From Pyrenula massariospora (lineage: Eukaryota > Ascomycota > Eurotiomycetes > Pyrenulales > Pyrenulaceae), in assembly GCA_021030905.1 (NCBI GenBank), contig JAGFMI010000011.1, positions 1,116,001 to 1,180,000 of the forward strand: 64,000 bases of DNA, given 5' to 3'. Of this stretch, positions 55,381 through 64,000 are shown piece by piece. A program made the position numbers and the translations under genes. Position 1 is the first letter of the stretch, and each line of letters begins with the position of its first letter. Under the pieces are notes generated by a model. That model did no database searches. It was not told where the DNA came from and worked only from the letters and a program-made list of their open reading frames with translations.

Positions 55381-58300
55381 TGATTCATTTCCACTAACGT
55401 ACCTGGAGTGGTATTGCTGCATGGATTCGGCGTACTTTAGAGGATAGACCGATTAGAGAGCGCTACACTATTCATCAAAAGGTTCCTGGCCTTGAGCTAG
55501 TAACATAGACAATTGTATTAAATGCAAAGAAAAACAAGTCATGAAATAATGCCATATGTGTATCTCATCGGTATGACGGGAAGCTCGCGATTCCGGTCAG
55601 AGAATAGGCGAATGTGACTCTGTAGGCTCTCGTTCGTCTTGGGAAGGAAGCTTGTGTCTCACAAACTTAACATGATAGCCTGAGTGTAGCGTTATACTTA
55701 GTCAGAGGCGCGTATCTGAAGGCATTAACAAACACAATGGCGGATCTGTACGACTATGCATGGCGAGACTTGCCCTTCTGATCTGTGTTAGAGCATTGCT
55801 AAAGGCACCACGGGCGAGGAGAATATGTTTGCTTGCATTCGGATTACCTAGAATGGCTAATTATGAAGGAAGGGCTAGTAAAATAGTGGAATGATTGCTA
55901 TGGCTTTATCGATATGTCTCACACATGAGAGCTATCTTTAAGACGGCTACGTGTCAATAACAGAAAGTTTGCACTCCAGTAGGCATATCCAGGCCGAAGT
56001 TCAGTCTGGATGCCAGTTCGTGCGCAGACATGAGAAATAAAAACCGGCTGGTCGCCGGGACTTACCAAGACGATGCATTCATAGAAGATCGTTTCGCATT
56101 GAGTCCCTCAAATTTAGTCATAGCACTTTTATGCAGAGTGTTTAGAAGTACAATCGAACCATGATAGAGGGGTAGGAGCGATTATAGGCCAAAGGCGTTG
56201 GAAGGTGTCCCAGCGCTATTGATTACGCAACGCATGCCACGACCGACAAGGTGGCCAACTTCGGTATAGATAAAGATTGTGAGGTATGGGGTTGATTACT
56301 ATACTCAAGGATGGACAGTGAGTTTCAAGAGGTTTCACGAGACGCATATGTGTTGGCATACTATGAGACAATTATTCAATTGGACAGCGGGTCAGACCCT
56401 GCGTGCTGCACAGAACGAAGAACGCCGAGCAGACGTGACGGAACAGATATGAGTGACTCTAAAATCAAAATGATGCCGCGTCAGCAAACATATCGTCGTC
56501 CAGTTCGAGACTGTGAGAGACGTCGATTTCGTAGGTTGGTAGCCAGTCGAAACACGTCGTAGGAATGTAGTGATTGCATCAGGTGACAAAGGTCTCTTAA
56601 CAGCCATTACATCGATATAACGTAGTGTTTCTGTGCTGCATGTCTGATCACGATATGTGAGCTAGCAGCTAAAAGCGCATGCCATGAAGATCTTTCTCCT
56701 GCGATAGCCAACGACAAGAAAGAACCATAAGCTAAGACTCTCAAAGTTCATCATGGCACAGGGGGCTTGCGTCGCTCGATGTTGTGTTCGTCAGCTGAGA
56801 ACCACGACGGTGACGAGTCCCTCAACCCAGGGACTTGGTTGTGTCGAGGAACAGCTCGGGGTAGTAGAGAACTAAGAAAGCTTATGATCCCAATCTCTCG
56901 AGAGGTTGTAAGGGGAACGGCATCATTCAAGATCATCGCACAGCAGTGAGAATCGAACTATCAAATTAATCTGGCATACCCGAGCCTAGCAGGCTGACAG
57001 TAGGAGGAATGAACGAGCCGTGGATGTCGAAAAGTCATAACGTTTGACGCGGCGAGGTTTATTCACGACAACGGCTGCCAAGATCAAGACTGCCAAGACC
57101 GGTCGGCGGTTACGGGACGCCGATGCCGACCACCGACCAGTTGAGTCCTCAGTTGAGGCAAGTCGAGGGAGTGCGCAATCAGCCTGTGCGTTGTTCATGC
57201 TTGGAGATGAAGATTGACTCAAGAACACCAGGTCTACGTCAGAAGGGAAGGCTAATTGACCTATCCCGGCAGCTTCTCTTGCGTTCAGACGGCAATGGAC
57301 CTTCGATCTACTCTTTGCTCCATTGTTTTCGGCACGGTCCCTTGTTCGCATGAACTCCAAATCTCACTGTCGTCCAGGTAGGAAGACAACATGAGCTTGA
57401 TAAGCAAGGACGATAATTACAGCAGCTATTACCTAAGTGTCCTCCGAAATCGACAGAACCGGCATCTCAGGCTTACGCACCTTACCTGGCCTTTCTACCT
57501 TATTGCAAGTGTCAACCAGCCGGCTAGAAACATGGATCGACCCGCCTCGGCCTTGAAGGTCCTCAAAGGGCTTCAGGCGTTGGAGAGACAAAGCAAAGAT
57601 TGGGGTTAGTCTCTTCTGGGGGTGGCTCTCCAGGCGGTGTACGTGGCTGCTTGACTGCTCAGGGCTTGGCATTAAGCCAATATGGATCTCATGGAGCCAA
57701 TGGAGTGTTGCGTCCAACTGCGTCCAATTATGCAGCTAACATGTGGTCACGTTGGCGGTTGAAGCGGATGCATTGCCGACGGAAGTCAGTTAAGATTGGC
57801 GGGTCAAGAAGAGGAGTGAAACGTGGGTGAGCCACCCATGGACTATTGACAGTCGTGGTCTAAGAAGCAAGGAATGATATGCGCTTGATACGCCTCAGAT
57901 CATTCGGTCTGGACCAGTGCAGGCACTCATGCACGAAGATCAACCGGATCATGTCGACGGCGACGATATTCACTATCTGATAAGAACAGCGACCAACACA
58001 ATTCACGTAACAACAATGAGGTCTCATCTAGGGTCAGAGCCGCCCAGTTGTGACCATGGGACAACCAAGGAAACCATGCGGCAAGCGTTGTGAATCCAGA
58101 CAATGAGGGGGCTTGTTTCCCCAAACCTTCGATTCATTGCCGAAGTTACCCTTTGGGGAGCCCCAGATCTCGCTATACTTTTCTAATTCCTTTTTAATGG
58201 ACAGTGCATCGTGACCAAGCTTTTGCACGGATGCGTTATGGAGTCAAGGCGCCACTGCACACCGTTGCACAAGAGCTTAACCTTGTGCGTTGATAATACG

Positions 58301-59132
58301 AGAGAGGCTGATCGGGCGCTGTACCACATATTTCCTCTATGTCTGTGTGATTCCCTTATTCGTGCTGCATTGGTGCCGACGTCGACCTCGTTCGCCCTCG
58401 TCGCACGCGTTGGTCAATCAACCAGCAGCAAGTCTTCTCCTGTTCAAGTTAGAGCTGACCAACCTCTCACTACGTACCGTTCGAAGAGTCTGTTGCATAC
58501 AAAAGATTTTGGAACTTGCACGAAGCATTTTCTATCATCGGATCATCTCATTGGCCTCAAATCGCCTGAAGTATTTCATCGCAGCTCGGCCTGAACCTCT
58601 CAAAGATCTCCGACTTTGGTCTAAGCTCTAAATGGATAATTTATACTTGATAGTGGGACTGACTTGCATGATCGAGCAGCGGATTTCTAGAAGTCCCTAC
58701 TAGCAAAGTTAAGTATCCAAAGTACGCGGTGGCAGTACTATGGGTGACGCCACAAGCGGGTTTGAGTGGAGAGGATTGATGGACCCAAAGTCACGTTGAC
58801 AAAGGGTCAGCTCTGACATTCCTGACTCTATCCGCGGGGCTATGTGAACTTTACTGAGCCCAGACGCTTCCTGAACCTACTGATCCTGTCACGCCTGAAA
58901 TTAATGCAGGATCACTGCAGGCCACAGAGTTTGAGGCTTAGGCGTTCGCGTCAACAAATCACGGTTGACAGGCCCAAATTTCCAATCCCCCATACGCCCA
59001 CGTGAGAGTTCGCCATTCTTGCGCCTGAGTAAGCTAGCAGTCTGACTGGGCCACTGACTCTTAGAGGGGATCAGACTAATCCGAACTACGATCTCAATTG
59101 CATGGCTTCATCTCCCCCAGCCCCAATTTAGG
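55381..59132. other. Large gene-poor gap
   Basis: 3.7 kb without a convincing gene. Frames at 56311-56562, 57391-57609 (ends RPASALKVLKGLQALERQSK, mildly protein-like), 57600-57830 and 58211-58594 have no motif, and no phase-consistent splicing joins them. No repeat or element was recognised by eye. Confidence 0.45.
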
Positions 59133-59399
59133 ATGGTGACTAACATCAGGGCTCAAAATAGTTCTAGCTCAAGTATCCCATCCGGGCCAGCAATCTCAAT
59201 CGTTAGCGACTTGCAGAAAGAGATCGGGGTATTTGAGGGTAAGTGGCCTCTTAACCCTCTTCGTACAAAACCAATAAATCAAACTTTGGGTCTCGATCGT
59301 CTTAGAGACTTGATCAATAATGAAGATGAGAAACTCTGTGTTCCCGCGCTTCCAGGAAACCAAGAGGTCCTTCAATCATTGTATACATTAGGGTTTTGA
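59133..59399 (+). CDS. Possible small protein, 88 aa
   Basis: A short frame with natural-looking composition (ISIVSDLQKEIGVFEGKWPL, GLDRLRDLINNEDEKLCVPA) between a clear ATG and TGA. There is no signal peptide, membrane segment or known domain. It may be a short gene, an exon or chance. Confidence 0.25.
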   Translation: MVTNIRAQNSSSSSIPSGPAISIVSDLQKEIGVFEGKWPLNPLRTKPINQTLGLDRLRDLINNEDEKLCVPALPGNQEVLQSLYTLGF

Positions 59400-59832
59400 T
59401 ACTGCCCCACGATTCTATGTCGATCACCCACGGTCCACGTTGACAAGCTTGCGCGTATCTCCCAAGAGTCGGAGCAGTCGCCAATCGACCCCCGACCGGT
59501 GACGGGGCCAACAGGGGATCTTATTGACCCACATGTCGATCAGCCGTCCTATTCCCCACCTTCATTGTCCTTCAAGGCAAGATATAAATGGTCGAGGTTC
59601 GGCGACAGTCTGAATTGAAATTCGGTCTAAATCGATTCTCAGCACTCAATTTCAATATCACCTTGTTCCACACCCTTTGTATACGAGAATAACCACGTTT
59701 TAGACGGTTACACTGTCCAACGTAATCCTTCGATCCCACCCTAGATCATTCGTCGTACAAAGATTGCCACAGTACCCCACTGTAGCTTATCAGCCTCTCT
59801 GGCCACAACGATCTCCCCTTCCTATAAGCAAC
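59400..59832. other. Promoter and leader of the aldo-keto reductase
   Basis: No gene seen. The open frame of the reductase extends upstream to 59764 without an ATG, so the ATG at 59833 is the first usable start. Confidence 0.5.
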
Positions 59833-61110
59833 ATGGCGACACAATATTCTTCCATAGATAATCATCTTCTTCAAGCCATCCACCCCCTCTCGTTTGCAGA
59901 CGAGGAAGGCAATATCTCCTTTCCGATGGAAGACAGCAAACTCGAAGTTGATTTCCCATACAAGCATGATATTACATACCGAGGGCGTTCCATGTCAGAG
60001 TGCTCGGTACTCTCGGACAACTCGACAGACTCTTTCTTCTCTGACATCACAAATGTCTCAGGAGAGACAGAAGCCACTGAAGTCGCCTCAACGCCCATAC
60101 CTCGAACAGCTACTCACCTACCGTCAAAACCGCCTTTGAAGATCATCCTTGGAACTGCGTCTTTCGGGTCATCCAAAGCTGCTCAAGCAAAGTTCCACAC
60201 CCCAAAGGCCGCCACATCGCTTCTCGACACTTTTGCCTCGAGGGGTTATGCGGACCTTGACACTGCCCGCGCTTACCCAGTCGGACGAGGCGGAACCTCA
60301 GAGAAGCTCCTTGGGCAATGTGAATCTATCCACGCATGGTCAAACATCTCGAGTAAAGTCTCCTCGTTCATGCCCGGGGCTCATCGTGCTCAGAACATCC
60401 GGAGATCTATCGACCAGAGTCTCGAGTCTTTGCAAGCTCCATATGGAGTCGATGTGATGTACCTGCATGCTCCAGATCGTGCGACACCATTTACTGAAAC
60501 CCTGCAAGCAATGGATGACGCCCACAGTGGCGGTGCATTTCAAAGGCTAGGCCTGTCCAACTACTCCGCTGAGGACGTTGAAGAGATTGTCCGCATCTGC
60601 GAACAAAACGGATTCATTAAGCCATCGGTATATCAGGGCCAATACAACCCTCTGTGCCGTTCTGCGGAACTCGATCTTCTGAGTGTCCTTCGTCGCCACA
60701 ACATCTCTTTCTATGCGTACTCTCCTACTGCTTGCGGCTTCTTTTCTGGCAAAGTCTCCCGCGACTCGGCACTTGTCAAGGGCTCGAGGTGGGATAAGTC
60801 CTCTCCGCTAGGCCAAAAGTACAGCCAGGACTACTTCCACGATGAGCTTTTCCAGGCTTCGGAGACGGTCATCGCAGAGGCGGACCGATGTGGGATTAGT
60901 GGTCATGCGGCTGCTCTGAGATGGACCGTGTATCATTCGGCGCTGGACGCTGCTCTCGGTGATGCTTGCATTCTCGGTGCTTCGAGCGTGCAACAGATGG
61001 AGGAGAATCTTGACATTCTTGAACAAGGGCCACTCCCTACTAGTTTAGTGCAGGTATTGGATTTAGTTTGGAATCAAGCAAGCGAGGCTGGGCCAAAATA
61101 TCATTTTTAG
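59833..61110 (+). CDS. Aldo-keto reductase, aflatoxin-aldehyde-reductase (AKR7) type
   Basis: Intronless, 425 aa. Residues about 98-425 form an AKR barrel with the full catalytic tetrad: Asp143 and Tyr148 in LDTARAYPVG, Lys175 in ISSKVSSF and His212 in YLHAPDRATP. The motifs RRSIDQSLESLQ, RLGLSNYSAEDVEEI, SVYQGQYNPLCR and ILGASSVQQMEENL fit the AKR7 (aflatoxin B1 aldehyde reductase) family, which reduces aldehydes with NADPH. The first ~97 residues are an acidic Ser/Thr-rich extension (SVLSDNSTDSFFSDITNVSG) absent from typical ~330-residue members; its role is unknown. The cellular site is presumably cytosol. Confidence 0.9.
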   Translation: MATQYSSIDNHLLQAIHPLSFADEEGNISFPMEDSKLEVDFPYKHDITYRGRSMSECSVLSDNSTDSFFSDITNVSGETEATEVASTPIPRTATHLPSKPPLKIILGTASFGSSKAAQAKFHTPKAATSLLDTFASRGYADLDTARAYPVGRGGTSEKLLGQCESIHAWSNISSKVSSFMPGAHRAQNIRRSIDQSLESLQAPYGVDVMYLHAPDRATPFTETLQAMDDAHSGGAFQRLGLSNYSAEDVEEIVRICEQNGFIKPSVYQGQYNPLCRSAELDLLSVLRRHNISFYAYSPTACGFFSGKVSRDSALVKGSRWDKSSPLGQKYSQDYFHDELFQASETVIAEADRCGISGHAAALRWTVYHSALDAALGDACILGASSVQQMEENLDILEQGPLPTSLVQVLDLVWNQASEAGPKYHF

Positions 61111-61877
61111 ATAAAGATGCAATCTCTGGAGATGAGAAATGAAAAGCTTGTTGAGTTCAACATATTTGAAACGATCTTTTACCTCCTCGATACCGCGTGT
61201 TACTCTGCATTGATCTCACGTGTTTCGTAGCTTTGAAGCATGTCGTCGATTAAGCCTCGCGGTGGTATTGACCGTAGATTGATTGGAATGTTGTGGTAAG
61301 GATTGGTTTGGTGTATGTCTTCTAAACATAAGCTCACTAACTACATTATCAAGCATTCAAAGCCTTTTCTTTGCTTCGGGAACCATTTGAACTGTTCGCA
61401 CAACCATGGAAAGCAAACATCTGGGTCGCCAAAGAGATCAGACCTAAAGTAATTTGTTGCTGGAAGCAGCTGGAATAAGTACACAGTAAATCTTCTACCG
61501 GACTTTCAAATGGAGTCCGCCGGCTGTTTTCGGCATAGCCTCACCATCAGCCTTGCACGGACTCCGAATCTTACCATGAGAAGATCCTAGGTAGCCAATT
61601 GGCCCTTCCACCACGCCTTTCAGCCTTTATGACGTTACACGGCAGGCTGTCGCTTCCATCGACCATGCTGGAATCTCTGAAGCCAGATTTAGATTAGTCA
61701 ATCTTAAAAGACTTGTGAATTCTATCAGCATCCTGGAGTTTCCAAGCTCGCCCCCATCAACATCCTCCCACTACCCTCGAGTCTAAGTACCTAAACGACG
61801 CATCGAGCGACCCCGACCCAAAGCTCGTCCTCATTCTATTTGCTCCTGTCTCCACGTACCCTCCTCTACCTCCAGAA
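61111..61877. other. Intergenic, no gene seen
   Basis: Contains the 3' side of the reductase gene and a C-rich leader before the FSH hydrolase. No motif recognised. Confidence 0.5.
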
Positions 61878-62633
61878 ATGGAGTCCTACCCCCACGAGCA
61901 AGGCCGCTCCCACCTCCCCGCGATCCTCTGCCTCCACGGCGCCGGCACCTCCGCCCGCATCTACCGCTTCCAAGCCCGCAACATGGCCTCCGCCCTCAAA
62001 GACCACTTCCGCTTCGTCTTCCTCGACGCCCCCATCAAGTCGCAGCCGGGGCCGAATGTGCTGCCGTACTTTGAGAGTGTGCCGCCGTACTGGCGGTGGG
62101 TGACGAATGTTGGGAGGGACGGTGTGGGTAGTGAGGAGGAGAGGAGAGAGGTGCAGGACGTGGAAAAGGTGATACGGAAGGTAATAAATGAGAAGGGCGG
62201 GCCAGCGGCGTTTGTGGGCGTGATGGGGTTTAGTCAGGGGTGTAGGGTTGCTGCGGGGTTATTGCTGAGGCAGCGGGAGCAGAGCCTGCAGGGGAAGATC
62301 GATAAGACGTTTCCAAGGTTTAAGTTTGCGCTGTTCGTCGGCGGTGGGTTCCCGCCGATACGATTCGTGGAGATGACAGATGACGAAGCGATTGATGTTC
62401 CGAGTGTGCATGCTTGGGGAAAACACGATCCGCAAGGGCCAGCAACGAGGAAGTTGATCGCTGAGTGTAGGGCCTTCAGACCAGTGGAATTTGAATTCGA
62501 TGGGGGCCATCACTTGCCAATGTCGATAACAGAGTCGAGAGAGTTGGCAGACTTGGTGCTGAATGCATATAGAGATGGGTGTGAAGGAGATGAAGAGACA
62601 CAGAGTCCTCAATTGGTTCCACAAATTCCATGA
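61878..62633 (+). CDS. FSH-type serine hydrolase (LovG-like esterase)
   Basis: Intronless, 251 aa. An alpha/beta hydrolase of the FSH1 family: LPAILCLHGAGTSARIYRFQ (oxyanion-loop HGxG), FRFVFLDAPIKSQPGP, nucleophile elbow GFSQG with Ser119, Asp184 in WGKHDP, and the catalytic His in GGHHLP (211/212). Fungal members are small esterases; some release polyketides from synthases (LovG), and others have unknown substrates. No biosynthetic gene lies nearby to hint at a substrate. The first third is strongly C-biased in third positions, the rest less so. Confidence 0.88.
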   Translation: MESYPHEQGRSHLPAILCLHGAGTSARIYRFQARNMASALKDHFRFVFLDAPIKSQPGPNVLPYFESVPPYWRWVTNVGRDGVGSEEERREVQDVEKVIRKVINEKGGPAAFVGVMGFSQGCRVAAGLLLRQREQSLQGKIDKTFPRFKFALFVGGGFPPIRFVEMTDDEAIDVPSVHAWGKHDPQGPATRKLIAECRAFRPVEFEFDGGHHLPMSITESRELADLVLNAYRDGCEGDEETQSPQLVPQIP

Positions 62634-62856
62634 CCAGAAAGAAAGAAGCGGCCTGGTAATGTTTAGATGAGGTATGACTATATTCTGCAGCAATGCTTAC
62701 TAGATTTTTGCTTCAGTGTTACAGCCAAGACTTACGACTCACGTTTGGAATCGTCGATATGGCATGCATGGTTTTTGGACCCAACTTATAGAACAATAGA
62801 CTAACTAGGAGCTGATCTATTTCGTCTGTTTCTATATAACATGTCCCCAAAGGAAT

Positions 62857-64000
62857 TCATGTGAAGGTCCTTCCGCCGCGACCATGTAATCGTTTCTTAA
62901 TGGCCTCTTCCTCGCTGCTAACGGCCATTTTGACGTTGAGTTCATCGAGCCGACCTAGCGGCAGATTCACCAGCTTATGCTTGTTCTGCCACCGTACTTG
63001 GTCATCTAAATATTTCTGCACACTTTCTGTGTCTCCTGGCGGAGGTGGCGGATCCGTGATTTTGGTAATGAGGTAGGCTGTAGACGCTTCTGCAATACCG
63101 TATATGAGCACGCCGAGTAGTGGTATCTTGAGGAGGTACGCAAACGCGAAGGAGAAACCAAATAGCACTCCAGAGCGGTCGATGAACCAGATCTTTTTCT
63201 GTCTCGAATTTAATCGGACACGTTGGAAGTAAGGCTTTAACAGCTCTCGCATCAGACTCCTCGATGAGAAATATGTCTGCAAAAATGACACTAGATACCG
63301 CTTAGGGAGGAAGAAACCGGAACCAAAAATGACAGCAGCGGGCACAGGTCCGACGGCCTTGTTGAAGGTGTAGAAGCTGGCTGCAGGCAGGACAAATCTA
63401 CCAATAATTGGCAGAAAGCTTGCTGCATAGATTGCGAGGGAAACGGCAGCTCGCTTGCCATATCGGGTGGCAAAGAGCATGATTCCATCCATGAGCCCAC
63501 GCTTCTCCTTCTTCCTGTTCTCTCCATGTGTCGAGTACATGACTAGGTTGGGGTAGTACATTGCCCGCAGGTCGTCTGGATTATCACTCTGGTGTTTCTG
63601 CATGTAAGTTGCGTCAACCCATCGCAAGCTGTCCATGAACAAGTGGTCTAGTGTCGGAGTTATCGTACTCATCAACGTCATCGTAAAGAAAGGGATTTGC
63701 AGAACAGAATTGGCAATGAAGTCAAGACCAGACACGAGGGTCTCGTCCCAGGTCTCATGGTCCAGGTCTACGATGAAGGATAGAAAATAAATGAAGAACT
63801 TGAGAGCGTAGATTGGAATGTTGACCAGCAGGCGGATCGCTAAACCAGCACAGACGGCTAAAGCTGCTTGCCGGTAGTGCGTCGAGGTGAAGATATCGGG
63901 GTTTTGGAGAGCACGGTGAGCTGAAATTTGTCAATGGATGCGTAGCTTTAGTATTCGATGCTATCCAGGCTTACCGCCAACAAGGGTAAGTTGCGCCCCC
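62857..64000 (-). CDS. Multi-pass membrane protein, partial (5' end beyond window)
   Basis: The visible part has two exons on the - strand (63975..>64000, 62857..63920) separated by a 54-nt intron (GTAAGC...CAG); the start lies beyond 64000. The readable protein begins GAQLTLVGAHRALQNPDIFT and continues through AALAVCAGLAIRLLVNIPIY, ALKFFIYFLSFIVDLDHETW and hydrophobic segments near AAVSLAIYAASFLPIIGRFV, AAVIFGSGFFLPKRYLVSFL, VLFGFSFAFAYLLKIPLLGV and LIYGIAEASTAYLITKI. It ends with a hydrophilic tail (SSEEEAIKKRLHGRGGRTFT). About six or more membrane helices are visible. It looks like a conserved fungal transmembrane protein of unknown role; no family is recognised. Confidence 0.75.

Noticed and set aside
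57391-57830. Possible two-exon gene (MDRPASALKVLKGLQALERQ ...)
   Set aside because: The best splice gives a 50-residue Trp/Ser-rich tail with no motif, and other phases stop early.
1-64000. Retroelements, LINE-like elements, CRISPR arrays, rRNA genes
   Set aside because: No reverse transcriptase, integrase or capsid-like frame, no direct-repeat arrays and no rRNA-like stretch was seen on either strand.

Overview
The window is eukaryotic nuclear DNA from a filamentous ascomycete (Pezizomycotina). The signs are short GT-AG introns (mostly 45-76 nt), intergenic spacing of 0.3-4 kb, and a gene set that includes chitin synthase, a fungal Zn2Cys6 regulator, formamidase, an FSH serine hydrolase and PIG-P with a long fungal-type N-terminus. 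No species can be named from the sequence. All splice models come from reading consensus donor and acceptor sites against remembered family motifs; no transcript or database evidence was available.

Layout. 0-9 kb is gene-poor: the 3' end of an unidentified gene, a possible small two-exon gene, a Zn2Cys6 transcription factor, a small single-pass membrane protein and a decayed secreted-protein gene. 9-19.5 kb holds an F-box-like protein, a DEK_C/HIRIP3-like chromatin protein, AP-1 beta adaptin (7 exons), a multi-pass membrane protein and a TMEM234-like protein. 21-28 kb holds chitin synthase, an unrecognised conserved-looking protein and low-molecular-weight tyrosine phosphatase. 28.8-35.7 kb holds a short-chain dehydrogenase, PIG-P and acetyl-CoA hydrolase in a divergent pair, a small Cys-containing protein, and an alkylguanine-DNA alkyltransferase with an extra N-terminal domain. 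36.6-48 kb holds an unrecognised protein, cyclophilin-40, formamidase, D-aminoacyl-tRNA deacylase and the CCR4-NOT subunit Not3/Not5. 49-64 kb holds a C2H2 protein, a secreted M61-type metallopeptidase, a membrane protein, an aldo-keto reductase, an FSH hydrolase and the 3' part of a large membrane-protein gene cut by the window end.

The genes are mainly housekeeping (vesicle coats, cell wall, GPI anchors, proofreading, mRNA decay, carbon and nitrogen use) and do not form one pathway. No secondary-metabolite cluster, CRISPR array, rRNA gene, tRNA gene, retroelement or autonomous transposon was found by eye.

The most unusual features are: (1) a family of about 90-bp terminal-inverted-repeat elements in three copies, one inside an intron of the dehydrogenase gene; (2) the alkyltransferase fusion; (3) a stop-free, in-frame intron that splits the catalytic Gly-Pro motif of D-aminoacyl-tRNA deacylase; (4) very small exons (7 and 10 nt) and two GC-AG introns, one inside a zinc-cluster DNA-binding domain; (5) a patch of clustered hairpins upstream of formamidase.
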